The position numbers and the translations under genes are program-made. From Pseudomonas pergaminensis (lineage in GTDB: Bacteria; Pseudomonadota; Gammaproteobacteria; Pseudomonadales; Pseudomonadaceae): a DNA stretch of 64,000 nt. The notes beneath the pieces were generated by a model that searched no databases, was not told where the DNA came from, and saw nothing but the letters and a program-made list of their open reading frames with translations. Positions 17,451-26,892 of the stretch are shown piece by piece (the first letter of the stretch is position 1; the number at the start of each line of letters is the position of its first letter). The DNA lies in assembly GCF_024112395.2 (NCBI RefSeq), contig NZ_CP078013.2, forward strand, positions 2,790,001 through 2,854,000. The letters run 5' to 3'.

Positions 17451-18038
17451 TCAAATCACCACACTCAGCCAAGTCGCCACCAGCAGCAACAGCGCCATGC
17501 CCCGGTTGAAACGTTGCATCGCCCTGGCCGAACGAAACAGCCGTGCCGACCCCACGCCCAGCAACGCCCAAGTGCCCAGGCACGGCAGCGATATCAGGAA
17601 AAATACTAGGGACAGGTACACCACTTGGCTCTGGCGCTCAGCACCGTTGTCAGCGAATACGCTGACCACCGCCAGGGCCATCATCCAGGTTTTCGGGTTG
17701 ATCAACTGCAGGCTGGCGGCGCCGATCAGGCCAAGGGGCTTTTCGCTGGCTTGCACGTGGATGGCTTGGGCGGGCGCGCTGAAGATCTGCCAGGCCAGGT
17801 AACTCAACCAGGCGATGCCGATCCATTGCATGGCCATTTGCACCTTGGGCACATGCACCAACGACTGGCCAAACCCGCTGCCCACCACCAACACCAGGCC
17901 CGCAGCACCTGCGCAGGCACCCAGAATGATCGGCAAGGCCGCCTTGAAGCCATGACGTGCGCTGTTACTCAGCACCAGGATGTTGGTGGGGCCGGGGGTG
18001 ATCGACGCCACAAAGGCGAACAACATAAACGGCAACAT
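17451..18038 (-). CDS. LysE-family amino acid exporter
   Basis: A 195-residue protein counted from the ATG at 18038 (MLPFMLFAFVASITPGPTNI), which has GGAG upstream; a TTG five codons earlier is less likely. The N-terminal ITPGPTN motif and about six hydrophobic segments define the LysE/RhtB superfamily. These inner-membrane proteins export amino acids or related metabolites. It is followed upstream, on the same strand, by an AraC regulator that probably controls it. The substrate is not readable. Confidence 0.9.
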   Translation of the reverse strand: MLPFMLFAFVASITPGPTNILVLSNSARHGFKAALPIILGACAGAAGLVLVVGSGFGQSLVHVPKVQMAMQWIGIAWLSYLAWQIFSAPAQAIHVQASEKPLGLIGAASLQLINPKTWMMALAVVSVFADNGAERQSQVVYLSLVFFLISLPCLGTWALLGVGSARLFRSARAMQRFNRGMALLLLVATWLSVVI

Positions 18039-18092
18039 GACGGCAGACTCCAATAAACCAATCGATGGAGTCGATCTTCACAAGCCCGCTTG

Positions 18093-18932
18093 CTACCTGT
18101 CTGGAAGATTTGAGCAGCGCTTGCGGTAGGCCGCAGGTGTGAGGCCGTAGGCGCGTACAAACCAACGCCCCAAGTGGCTCTGGTCGGCAAAGCCCAGGGC
18201 AATCGCGACGTCCGCCGGTTGTTCGCCCCTGGTCAGAAAATGACGGGCGCGGGCCAGACGCAGTTGCACCAGATAGGCGTGAGGGGGCAGGCCAAATGCG
18301 CTCTTGAACGCACGGGTCAGGCGGAAACGGTCGACGCCACAGGCCACGGCCAGTTCGTCCATGCCCACATCAATATGCAGATGGGCGTGCAGGTATTCGC
18401 GTGCCTTGTGGGCCACCAGAGGCAGACGCGGGTCTTCGCGGTAGCGGGTGCGCCAATAGAGTTGGCCGGTGAGGCGCTCCAGCAATTGGTCCATGGCCCG
18501 CTGACGTACGATGCGCAGTTCGCCGCTGTGCAGGGTCTGGAAAGCTTGAGTGGTGGCGATGGCCAGGCGCGGGTCGCTGGTCAAGGTATTGGCGAAACTC
18601 AGTTGGCTATCGAGTGGTGCCTCTTCAAACACCGCGCTCACCTCCCGCGCCAACCACTGCGGGTCGAGATAGAGCATGTGGTAAGTGAAGCCGTCGGCAG
18701 TGGGCGCATCGCCATCATGCAGTTCCCCGGGCTCCACCAGGAACACCTGGCCGGGCACACTGTGGTGGCGAGTGCGGCGGCAGTTGAATTGCTGCACGCC
18801 TTGCTCGGTGACGCCGATCAGGTAGCTGTCGTGCCAATGCGGGTCGTACGCATGGCCTTCGAAATGCGCGCGCAGGGTCTCGATGCCGGTGTCGGCGTCC
18901 TGGGACAGGTCGATCCAATTGTGCGCGGCCAT
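18093..18932 (-). CDS. AraC-family regulator with cupin sensor domain
   Basis: A 279-residue protein from the ATG at 18932. The N-terminal cupin-type AraC-binding domain has HWHDSYLIGVTEQGVQQFNC and PGQVFLVEPGELHDGDA. Two C-terminal HTH motifs follow: IDVGMDELAVACGVDRFRLT and QPADVAIALGFADQSHLGRW. It ends 54 bases before the LysE start on the same strand, the typical pairing of an amino-acid-responsive regulator with an exporter. Confidence 0.92.
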   Translation of the reverse strand: MAAHNWIDLSQDADTGIETLRAHFEGHAYDPHWHDSYLIGVTEQGVQQFNCRRTRHHSVPGQVFLVEPGELHDGDAPTADGFTYHMLYLDPQWLAREVSAVFEEAPLDSQLSFANTLTSDPRLAIATTQAFQTLHSGELRIVRQRAMDQLLERLTGQLYWRTRYREDPRLPLVAHKAREYLHAHLHIDVGMDELAVACGVDRFRLTRAFKSAFGLPPHAYLVQLRLARARHFLTRGEQPADVAIALGFADQSHLGRWFVRAYGLTPAAYRKRCSNLPDR

Positions 18933-19005
18933 AAAACACCGAGGCGGAATAGGTGAGGTAATTAGCGCCCAGCTGAGCATAAGCGTCTAGAAGGTTTGTG
19001 CAGCC

Positions 19006-19647
19006 TCAACCGAACAAGCCAGCGGCGATATTGATCGAGAACCCCAGGATTGCCGTGTTGAACAGAAACCCGATCAATGATTGACCCAGCACTACCTTGC
19101 GCATGCCTCGGGTGGCAACCCCGACATCAGAGGTCTGCACCGCCACGCCGATGGTGAAGGAAAAGTACAGGAAGTCCCAATAGTTGGGGGTCTGCAAACC
19201 TTCGGCAAAGCGCAGCGCCGGCTCCTTGCCGTCCCAGGTGTAATAAAGGCGCGCGTAATGCACGCTGAAGATCACCCCGATCAGCAACCACGAACCGATC
19301 ACTGTCAGCCCGGTGAAACCGTAGTGCAGCAGGCGTTCCGAGGTGGCCAGGTCTTTGCTGCCCACCAGTTCGAAGGTGATGGTCGCCAAACTGGCAATGG
19401 CGGCAATGCACACCGTGAACAGCACCAGGCCGGCGTTTTCGTCTTCGATCTCGGCGATGCGTTTGACGTCTTCGGCTTTGGCGCGGCGGGTCAGCCACAG
19501 CATCAGCACCAGGTAGGTCCAGACCCCGGCATTCCAGCCGATGAGGATTTTGCTGATGAGGCCGTCGGCGGGGACCAGGATACCGACGGCAAGGCCGAGC
19601 ACGGCGGCGGCGGAGAGGCGAGGGTGGGTGCGGGCGAGGAACGGCAT
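19006..19647 (-). CDS. DUF1345 inner-membrane protein
   Basis: A 213-residue membrane protein with five hydrophobic segments. Features of DUF1345 are [16 protein letters not shown] at the start and [20 protein letters not shown], an ion-channel-like signature, near the C-terminus, followed by [20 protein letters not shown]. This last region resembles the pore and inner helix of two-TM potassium channels, so a transport role is plausible but unproven. Single gene. Confidence 0.88.
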   Translation of the reverse strand: MPFLARTHPRLSAAAVLGLAVGILVPADGLISKILIGWNAGVWTYLVLMLWLTRRAKAEDVKRIAEIEDENAGLVLFTVCIAAIASLATITFELVGSKDLATSERLLHYGFTGLTVIGSWLLIGVIFSVHYARLYYTWDGKEPALRFAEGLQTPNYWDFLYFSFTIGVAVQTSDVGVATRGMRKVVLGQSLIGFLFNTAILGFSINIAAGLFG

Positions 19648-19774
19648 GGCGGCTCACAATGAAATGTCTCTGCGAGCACCATAGCGCATTCTTTAGTCCC
19701 TGACTGACTGCGTCGAACACTCCTTTTTGTCAGTTGCACGTCCTGGCCATCAAACATGGCGGTTACAGCCGTGC

Positions 19775-20170
19775 TTATTCAAAGTAACGGATAGCGCCGT
19801 CCGTGAGTTTGACTGCGGGGTACTGCGCGACAGGAACCAAGACGGCTTCAAACGTCGCATCAAGCGTTTTACGTGTAGGGTCCCACACGAAGGTTATGCT
19901 TCCGCTACCGGCATGGCGGGTAGGATAGCCGTACCGTTCGTAGGTGAGCTGCGAAGGGTTGCCAGGACCAACCGGTATGGCTGTTCCACCATTCCCCGGG
20001 TTATTGACCGTGATGATGAATTTTCCGGCTGAGTTTCCAGTGCCCGGCGCCTCAATACGCAGCAATTGGCTCGTATGGATTACTGTTAAGTCTTCGCTGA
20101 CAAAAAAACTGTTTCCAATGCCTACCGCCAGGTACCCGTTGGAAAGCAGTAAGCCTGAGTGTTCGCTCAT
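19775..20170 (-). CDS. Unrecognised 131-residue protein
   Basis: From the ATG at 20170, with AGAGAAG upstream, it encodes 131 residues without a signal peptide or membrane span. The composition (SNGYLAVGIGNSFFVSEDLT, IITVNNPGNGGTAIPVGPGN, GSGSITFVWDPTRKTLDATF) suggests an all-beta fold, with similar strands separated by Gly/Asn turns. I do not recognise the family. Codon use appears less GC-biased than the neighbours, which could mean recent acquisition. It lies just after the terminator of the RND operon, so it has its own promoter. Confidence 0.6.
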   Translation of the reverse strand: MSEHSGLLLSNGYLAVGIGNSFFVSEDLTVIHTSQLLRIEAPGTGNSAGKFIITVNNPGNGGTAIPVGPGNPSQLTYERYGYPTRHAGSGSITFVWDPTRKTLDATFEAVLVPVAQYPAVKLTDGAIRYFE

Positions 20171-20221
20171 GGGAAGCTTCTCTTTACTGATCGTTCGGAT
20201 TGAACAAAGGCACACTAAAAC

Positions 20222-20270
20222 GAAAAAGAACCCTGCGAAACTGTCAACATTGACAGTTTGTAAGGGCTCT
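20222..20270 (-). terminator. Rho-independent terminator after the RND operon
   Basis: On the minus strand AAACTGTCAA pairs perfectly with TTGACAGTTT over a 2-base loop. CCCT/AGGG extends the stem, and TTTTTCGTTTT follows. It lies 30 bases after the permease stop. Confidence 0.85.
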
Positions 20271-20300
20271 TTTCAGTGGGCTTGCGTCGGTTGACGTCGA

Positions 20301-23300
20301 TCAGTCGCGGCGCTTTTTAACCAACTTCATCACCACCACAAAAAACACCGGCACAAACACCACCGCCAGTGTCGCGGTGATCATCCCGCCGATCACGCCG
20401 GTACCAATTGCCTGTTGGCTTGCCGAGCTGGCCCCGGTGGCAATCGCCAACGGCACCACGCCGAGGATAAACGCCAGGGACGTCATGATGATCGGCCGCA
20501 GGCGCAACCGCGCGGCCTTCAAGGTGGCGGTGATCAGGTCTTCGCCCTGGTCGTACAGGTCCTTGGCGAACTCGATGATCAGGATCGCGTTCTTCGCCGA
20601 GAGGCCGATGATGGTGATCAAACCGACCTTGAAGAACACATCGTTGGGCATGCCGCGCAAAGACACAGCCAGTACCGCACCGAGTACGCCCAGCGGCACC
20701 ACCAGCAGCACCGAGGTCGGGATCGACCAGCTTTCATACAACGCCGCCAGGCACAGGAACACGATCAACAACGACAAGCCCAGCAACAACGGTGCCTGCG
20801 AACCGGACAGGCGTTCCTGCAACGACAGGCCGGTCCATTCCTGGCCCAGACCGGCGGGCAATTGGCTGACCAGGCGCTGGATCTCGTCCATGGCCTCGCC
20901 GGTACTGTGGCCCGGTGCCGCTTCGCCGGAAATCGCGATGGCCGGGTAGCCGTTATAGCGCGTCAGCTGGGTCGGGCCCTGGGTCCATTTGGCTTCGACA
21001 AAGGCCGACAGTGGCACCATCTTGCCGGCGTTGTTGCGCACATTGATCTTCATCAAGTCCGCCACTTGGCTGCGTTGGTCGCCTTCGGCCTGCACCACCA
21101 CGCGCTGCATGCGTCCCTGGTTGGGGAAGTCGTTGATGTAGGCCGAACCGATGGCCGAGGAGAGCACATTGCCCACATCGGCAAATGACACGCCTAGCGC
21201 ATTGGCCTGCTTGCGATCGACTTCCAGCTGCACTTGCGGCGCTTCGGCCAGCGCGCTTTCACGCACGTTGGCGAGGATCGGGCTTTTCTCGGCGGCAGCC
21301 AGCAACTCGGTACGGGCTGCCATCAACGCGGCATGGCCGACGCCACCACGGTCCTGCAGGCGGAACTCGAAGCCGCTGGACGTGCCCAGGCCATCCACGG
21401 GCGGTGGCAGGATCGCATAAGCAATCGCGTCCTTGAGTTCGCTGAACGCCATGTTGGCGCGGTCGGCAATCGAGGCGGCGGAATCATCGCTGCCGCGTTC
21501 CGACCAATCCTTGAGTGTGGTGAATGCCAGAGCCGCGTTTTGCCCCGAACCGGAGAAACTGAAGCCCATGATCATGGTGGTATCACCCACCCCAGGCTCT
21601 TCGGCGTTATGCGCTTCGATCTGCTCGGCCACCTGCACCGTGCGGTTCTTGCTCGCGCCGGGTGGCAGCTGGATATCGGTGATGGTGTAGCCCTGGTCCT
21701 CCACCGGCAGGAACGAGGAGGGCAGGCGGCTGAACATCCAGCCCAGGCCCACCAGCAGCACCAGGTAAATCAACAGGTAGCGGCCGCTGCGCTTGAGGGC
21801 ATACGCCACCCAGCCTTCATAACGGTCGGTGAGGCTTTCAAAGCGCTGGTTGAACCAGCCAAAGAAACCGCCCTTGGCATGGTGTTCGCCTTTGGCGATC
21901 GGCTTGAGCAAGGTGGCGCACAGGGCCGGGGTCAAGGTCAGGGCGAGGAACGCCGAGAACAGGATCGAGGTGGCCATCGACAACGAAAACTGCTGATAGA
22001 TAACCCCCACGGAACCGGCCATGAACGCCATCGGCAGGAACACCGCCACCAGTACCAACGTGATGCCGATGATGGCCCCGGTGATCTGGCCCATGGCTTT
22101 TTTCGTCGCTTCCTTGGGCGACAGACCCTCGGTGGCCATGATGCGTTCGACGTTCTCCACCACCACAATGGCGTCGTCCACCAGGATGCCGATCGCCAGC
22201 ACCATGCCGAACATGGTCAACACGTTGATGGAGAAGCCCAGCAACAACATGGTGGCGAAAGTGCCCATCAACGCAATCGGCACCACCAGCGTCGGGATCA
22301 GGGTGTAGCGCACGTTCTGCAGGAACAGGAACATCACCGCAAACACCAGCGCCATCGCTTCGAGCAGGGTGTAGACCACCTTGGTGATCGAGACTTTGAC
22401 GAACGGCGAGGTGTCATACGGGATCTTGTACTCCACGTTGGCCGGGAAGTAGCGCGACAGCTCGTCCATCTTTGCCCGCACCAGGGTGGCGGTACTCAGC
22501 GCATTGGCGCCGGGCGACAACTGCACGCTGACGGCGGTGGACGGCTTGCCGTTCAGGCGGGTGGAGAACTGGTATTCCTGGCTGCCGACTTCCACCCGCG
22601 CCACATCGCCGATGCGCACGGTCGAGCCGTCGGGGTTGGCCTTGAGCACGATGTCGGCAAATTCGGCTGGCGTTGAAAGCTGGCCCTTGACCAGGATCGC
22701 GGCGGTGATTTCCTGGGTGTTGGTGCCCGGCAAATCACCGATGCTGCCCGCCGAGACCTGGGCGTTCTGCGCGCTGATCGCGGCGTTCACATCGGCCGGC
22801 GTCAGGTTGAAGCCGATCAATTTCTGCGGGTCGATCCAGATGCGCATGGCGCGCTCGGCACCGTACAGCTGAGCTTTGCCCACACCGTCGAGGCGCTTGA
22901 GTTCGTTCATCACGTTGCGCGCCAGGTAATCACTCAGCGCCACGTCATCGAGTTTGCCGTCGTTGGAAGTGAGGGTGACCAGCAGCAGGAAGCCGGCGGA
23001 CACTTTTTCCACCTGCAATCCTTGCTGGGTCACGGCCTGGGGTAGGCGCGGCTCCACGGCCTTGAGGCGGTTTTGCACGTCCACCTGGGCCATTTCCGGG
23101 TTGGTCCCCGGTTGGAACGTGGCGGTAATGGTGGCTGAGCCCAGGCTGCTCTGGGATTCGAAGTACAGCAGGTGGTCGGCGCCGTTGAGCTCCTGCTCGA
23201 TCAGGCTGACCACGCTTTCGTCCAACGTCTGCGCCGAAGCGCCGGGGTAGACGGCATAGATTTCGACTTTCGGCGGCGCGACGTTGGGGTACTGGGCCAC

Positions 23301-23393
23301 CGGCAACTGCGGGATGGCGAGGGCGCCCGCCAGCAGGATAAACAGGGCCACCACCCAGGCGAAGATTGGGCGGTCGATAAAGAACTGCGGCAT
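20301..23393 (-). CDS. RND multidrug efflux permease (HAE-1 family)
   Basis: A 1030-residue AcrB/MexB-type inner-membrane pump with N-terminal MPQFFIDRPIFAWVVALFIL. TM4 carries the proton-relay Asp pair (GILVDDAIVVVENV), and TM10 the essential Lys (GLSAKNAILIIEFAKDLYDQ). Two large periplasmic loops follow TM1 and TM7. It starts 18 bases after the adaptor gene. It belongs to the drug-efflux branch but is clearly distinct from MexB/TtgB. No outer-membrane channel gene follows, so it probably borrows an OprM-type channel. Confidence 0.92.
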   Translation of the reverse strand: MPQFFIDRPIFAWVVALFILLAGALAIPQLPVAQYPNVAPPKVEIYAVYPGASAQTLDESVVSLIEQELNGADHLLYFESQSSLGSATITATFQPGTNPEMAQVDVQNRLKAVEPRLPQAVTQQGLQVEKVSAGFLLLVTLTSNDGKLDDVALSDYLARNVMNELKRLDGVGKAQLYGAERAMRIWIDPQKLIGFNLTPADVNAAISAQNAQVSAGSIGDLPGTNTQEITAAILVKGQLSTPAEFADIVLKANPDGSTVRIGDVARVEVGSQEYQFSTRLNGKPSTAVSVQLSPGANALSTATLVRAKMDELSRYFPANVEYKIPYDTSPFVKVSITKVVYTLLEAMALVFAVMFLFLQNVRYTLIPTLVVPIALMGTFATMLLLGFSINVLTMFGMVLAIGILVDDAIVVVENVERIMATEGLSPKEATKKAMGQITGAIIGITLVLVAVFLPMAFMAGSVGVIYQQFSLSMATSILFSAFLALTLTPALCATLLKPIAKGEHHAKGGFFGWFNQRFESLTDRYEGWVAYALKRSGRYLLIYLVLLVGLGWMFSRLPSSFLPVEDQGYTITDIQLPPGASKNRTVQVAEQIEAHNAEEPGVGDTTMIMGFSFSGSGQNAALAFTTLKDWSERGSDDSAASIADRANMAFSELKDAIAYAILPPPVDGLGTSSGFEFRLQDRGGVGHAALMAARTELLAAAEKSPILANVRESALAEAPQVQLEVDRKQANALGVSFADVGNVLSSAIGSAYINDFPNQGRMQRVVVQAEGDQRSQVADLMKINVRNNAGKMVPLSAFVEAKWTQGPTQLTRYNGYPAIAISGEAAPGHSTGEAMDEIQRLVSQLPAGLGQEWTGLSLQERLSGSQAPLLLGLSLLIVFLCLAALYESWSIPTSVLLVVPLGVLGAVLAVSLRGMPNDVFFKVGLITIIGLSAKNAILIIEFAKDLYDQGEDLITATLKAARLRLRPIIMTSLAFILGVVPLAIATGASSASQQAIGTGVIGGMITATLAVVFVPVFFVVVMKLVKKRRD

Positions 23394-23411
23394 GGTGTTT
23401 GATTCCTTTCC

Positions 23412-24569
23412 TTAGCGGACAGAGGCCTGGGCATTCGGCGCGGGGCTATCGTCCACTTCGACTTTTTCACCGGGGCGCGCGTGTTGCAGGCCCTCGACGA
23501 CAATACGGTCGCCGGGCTTGAGGCCACTGCTGACGATCCAGCGGTCTTCGATCACTGCACCCAGTTCCACCGGCTGCTGGCTCACGGTCTGCTCGGCGTC
23601 CAGCAACAACACCATCGGGATACCGGCGCTGTCACGGGTGATGGCGCGTTGCGGCACGCTGATGCCTTGCTTGTCGACGGCTTGCTCCAGGCGCACCCGC
23701 ACAAAGCTGCCGGGCAGCAGGTCGAGGTCGGGGTTGGGAAATTCGCTGCGCAGGATGATCTGGCCGGTGCCGGGGTCGACGCTGATCTCGGCGAAGAGCA
23801 ATTTGCCCGGCAACGGGTAGAGGCTGCCGTCGTCCTCGATCAACGTGGCCTTGGCCTGGTCCTGGCCGACCTGCTTCAAGCTGCCGGCGCGGAAGGCGCG
23901 GCGCAGGTCATTCAGCTCACGGGTGGACTGGGTCAGGTCGGCGTGAATCGGGTCCAGTTGCTGGATGATCGCCAGCGGCGTGGCTTCGTTCTGGCCGACC
24001 AGCGCGCCTTCGGTCACCAGCGCACGGCCAATGCGCCCGGAAATCGGTGCGGTGACGGTGGCGTAGCCCAGGTTCAGTTTCGCGCGCTCGACGGCGGCCT
24101 TGTTGGCGGCGACTTCGGCGTTGGTCTGGCGCACGGCGGCGCGGGCGTTGTCGTAGTCCTGGCCGCTGATGGCATTGCCTTCCACTAATTGGCTGTAGCG
24201 CTGTTCTTGCAGGCGCGCCTGGAAGGCATTGGCCTCGGCCTTGCTCAGGTTGGCCTGGGCGCTGTCGAGGTCGGCCTTGAACGGCGCGGGGTCGATGCGA
24301 AACAGCACGTCGCCCTGTTTCACGTCGTGGCCTTCCTTGAACACCCGTTGCATGACGACGCCGGCGACCCGTGCACGCACCTCGGCAATGCGCGGCGCGG
24401 CGATGCGCCCGCTCAGTTCGCTGGTGATGGACAGGGGTTTGGCGGCCAGGGTTTCGATGCGCACTTTGGCCAGCGGCATTTCCGGTGCCTCGGCGGCGGA
24501 CTTGTCGCACGCGCTCAGGGCAAGGGTGAGGGCCAGCAGGCAAAACGGCGCAAACAGATTCTTCGACAT
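23412..24569 (-). CDS. RND efflux periplasmic adaptor lipoprotein
   Basis: A 385-residue membrane-fusion protein from the ATG at 24569. The lipobox is LSAC with Cys21. It has a barrel-sandwich domain (VRARVAGVVMQRVFKEGHDV), a coiled-coil hairpin rich in Ala and Gln at about residues 100-165, a lipoyl return (YATVTAPISGRIGRALVTEG), and a beta-barrel domain (DLDLLPGSFVRVRLEQAV). It is the first gene of the pump operon, divergent from a two-component system, which likely regulates it. Confidence 0.92.
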   Translation of the reverse strand: MSKNLFAPFCLLALTLALSACDKSAAEAPEMPLAKVRIETLAAKPLSITSELSGRIAAPRIAEVRARVAGVVMQRVFKEGHDVKQGDVLFRIDPAPFKADLDSAQANLSKAEANAFQARLQEQRYSQLVEGNAISGQDYDNARAAVRQTNAEVAANKAAVERAKLNLGYATVTAPISGRIGRALVTEGALVGQNEATPLAIIQQLDPIHADLTQSTRELNDLRRAFRAGSLKQVGQDQAKATLIEDDGSLYPLPGKLLFAEISVDPGTGQIILRSEFPNPDLDLLPGSFVRVRLEQAVDKQGISVPQRAITRDSAGIPMVLLLDAEQTVSQQPVELGAVIEDRWIVSSGLKPGDRIVVEGLQHARPGEKVEVDDSPAPNAQASVR

Positions 24570-24738
24570 GCTCTTATCCCAATATTGACTGGCGCATCCT
24601 AAAGTCACCCGCGCCGAGGTGCTGTGAAGCTGTGTAGCTTGTCTGTGAAGAAATGTAAGGTGCGACCCATAGTCGGCAGAGGGCGTATATCCTTGCACAA
24701 TCCTGCAAGCGCCAACGATTCAACATGTGGCAACCGGC

Positions 24739-24832
24739 TTGTGTGGGAGCTGGCTTGCCTGCGATAGCATCACCTCGGTCTACCTGATAGACCGCAGTGT
24801 CTGTATCGCAGGCAAGCCAGCTCCCACACAAG
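24739..24832. repeat. REPIN between the pump operon and the two-component system
   Basis: TTGTGTGGGAGCTGGCTTGC and its complement flank a 50-base spacer. It lies in the divergent promoter region of 316 bases, 53 bases before the response-regulator start, a position where it may affect either promoter. Confidence 0.9.
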
Positions 24833-24885
24833 CAGCGCCCACATTGGATTTGTGTACCGCCCATCACTGCTTATTTGGAAACACC

Positions 24886-25587
24886 ATGCCCAACATCCTC
24901 CTGGTGGAAGACGACGCCGCACTCTCCGAGCTGATTGCCAGCTACCTGGAGCGCAATGGCTACCACGTCAGCGTGCTCAGCCGTGGCGACCACGTCCGTG
25001 AACGCGCGCGTCTGAACCCGCCGGACCTGGTGATCCTCGACCTGATGCTGCCAGGCCTTGACGGCCTGCAAGTCTGCCGCCTGCTGCGTGCCGACTCGGC
25101 AGGGCTACCGATCCTGATGCTCACCGCCCGCGACGACAGTCACGACCAGGTACTGGGCCTGGAGATGGGCGCCGACGACTACGTGACCAAACCCTGCGAG
25201 CCGCGCGTGCTGCTCGCCCGTGTGCGTACGCTGTTGCGCCGCAGCAGCCTGTCCGAGCCCCAGGTGGCGAACGACCAGATCATCATGGGCAACCTGTGCA
25301 TCGACTTGTCGGAGCGCACCGTGGCCTGGCGCGAGCAGGCGGTGGAGCTGTCCAGCGGCGAATACAACCTGCTGGTGGTGCTGGCCCGGCATGCCGGCGA
25401 AGTGCTCAGCCGCGACCAGATCCTGCAACGCCTGCGGGGTATCGAGTTCAATGGCACCGACCGTTCGGTGGACGTGGCCATCTCCAAGCTGCGCCGCAAG
25501 TTCGACGACAACGCCGGTGAAGCACGCAAGATCAAGACGGTGTGGGGCAAGGGCTACTTGTTCAGCCGTTCCGAGTGGGAATGCTGA
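24886..25587 (+). CDS. OmpR/RstA-like response regulator
   Basis: A 233-residue protein from the ATG at 24886. The receiver domain has acidic Asp9-Asp10 (LLVEDDAALS), phospho-acceptor Asp52 (LVILDLMLPGLDG) and Lys in VTKPCEPRVLLARV. The winged-helix DNA-binding domain follows (SSGEYNLLVVLARHAGEVLS, DRSVDVAISKLRRKFDDN, KTVWGKGYLFS). It resembles RstA. It is divergent from the RND pump and 3 bases upstream of the kinase, so it probably controls pump expression. Confidence 0.92.
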   Translation: MPNILLVEDDAALSELIASYLERNGYHVSVLSRGDHVRERARLNPPDLVILDLMLPGLDGLQVCRLLRADSAGLPILMLTARDDSHDQVLGLEMGADDYVTKPCEPRVLLARVRTLLRRSSLSEPQVANDQIIMGNLCIDLSERTVAWREQAVELSSGEYNLLVVLARHAGEVLSRDQILQRLRGIEFNGTDRSVDVAISKLRRKFDDNAGEARKIKTVWGKGYLFSRSEWEC

Positions 25588-25590
25588 CCC

Positions 25591-26892
25591 ATGTTTCGTG
25601 TCTTGCTGCGCCTCTACCTGATCACCATCGTCACCTACAGTGCGGCGATCTACCTGATCCCCTCGTTGGTGATCCAGCTGTTCGAACACCGCTACATGGA
25701 CTACAACATCGAGCAGACACGCGGCCAGCAGAAGCTGATCGTCAAGCAATACCTGCGCGCGCCGGTGGAACGCTGGTCACAGGTGACCGAGCAACTGGGC
25801 CGTGACTTCGCACCGCTGAAAGTGCAATTGCTGCTGCGCCAGGACGCCAGCTACACGCCCATGGAAGAACAGCTGCTGGAGCAGGGCAAACCGGTGGTGC
25901 GCCTGGGAGAGTGGGGCTGGATGGAGGAAATCAGTTCGCCGATCAACGAGCAATTCGTGGTCAAGCTGACGGTGCCGCCCGATCCGATGGACATGAACGT
26001 GCTGTACTGGGCGATCAACGTGCTGATCGTCGCCGCGCTGCTGGCCTGCCTGCTGGTGTGGCTGCGCCCGCATTGGCGTGACCTGGAACGCCTGAAAAGC
26101 ACCGCCGGGCAACTGGGCCAGGGCAACCTGGCCGAGCGCACGCGCATTCCGGCCAGCTCCAGCATCGGCAGCCTGGCCTCGGTGTTCGACACCATGGCCG
26201 ACGACATCGAACACCTGCTCAATCAGCAGCGCGACCTGCTCAATGCCGTCTCCCACGAACTGCGCACGCCGCTCACTCGCCTGGATTTTGGCCTGGCCCT
26301 GGCGCTCTCTGAAGACTTGCCCGAAGCCAGCCGCGAGCGCCTGCAAAGCCTGGTGGCGCATATTCGTGAGCTGGATGAGCTGGTGCTGGAGTTGCTGTCC
26401 TATAGCCGCCTGCAAAACCCGGCGCAATTGCCCGAGCGGGTCGAGGTGATGCTCGACGAGTTTATCGACAGCGTGCTCGGCAGCGTCGATGACGAATTGG
26501 AAAACCCCGAGATCGTCATCGACGTAGCGCTCGATTGCGCCGTGGAGCGCTTCAGCCTCGACCCGCGCCTCACCGCCCGTGCCTTGCAGAACCTGCTGCG
26601 CAATGCCACGCGCTACTGCGACAAGCGCATCCAGGTCGGCGTGAAGGTGTGTGCCAAGGGTTGTGAAATCTGGGTGGACGATGACGGCATTGGCATTCCG
26701 CTGGACCAGCGCGAACGCATCTTCGAGCCGTTCTACCGCCTGGACCGCAGCCGCGACCGCGCCACCGGCGGTTTCGGCCTGGGGCTGGCCATCAGCCGGC
26801 GCGCCCTGGAAGCCCAGGGCGGCACCTTGACGGCGTTGGCCTCGCCCTTGGGCGGCGCGCGGTTCCGCGTGTGGTTGCCCAGCGTCGCCTGA
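25591..26892 (+). CDS. RstB-like sensor histidine kinase
   Basis: A 433-residue membrane kinase. TM1 is at about residues 8-29 and TM2 at about 145-165, with a periplasmic loop of about 115 residues between them. HAMP is followed by the H-box LLNAVSHELRTPLTRLDFGL with His222. N-box, G1 (WVDDDGIGIP) and G2 (ATGGFGLGLAISRRAL) are intact. The LTRLDFG context and organisation match RstB. The stop is 1 base from the end of the convergent anti-sigma gene. Confidence 0.92.
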   Translation: MFRVLLRLYLITIVTYSAAIYLIPSLVIQLFEHRYMDYNIEQTRGQQKLIVKQYLRAPVERWSQVTEQLGRDFAPLKVQLLLRQDASYTPMEEQLLEQGKPVVRLGEWGWMEEISSPINEQFVVKLTVPPDPMDMNVLYWAINVLIVAALLACLLVWLRPHWRDLERLKSTAGQLGQGNLAERTRIPASSSIGSLASVFDTMADDIEHLLNQQRDLLNAVSHELRTPLTRLDFGLALALSEDLPEASRERLQSLVAHIRELDELVLELLSYSRLQNPAQLPERVEVMLDEFIDSVLGSVDDELENPEIVIDVALDCAVERFSLDPRLTARALQNLLRNATRYCDKRIQVGVKVCAKGCEIWVDDDGIGIPLDQRERIFEPFYRLDRSRDRATGGFGLGLAISRRALEAQGGTLTALASPLGGARFRVWLPSVA

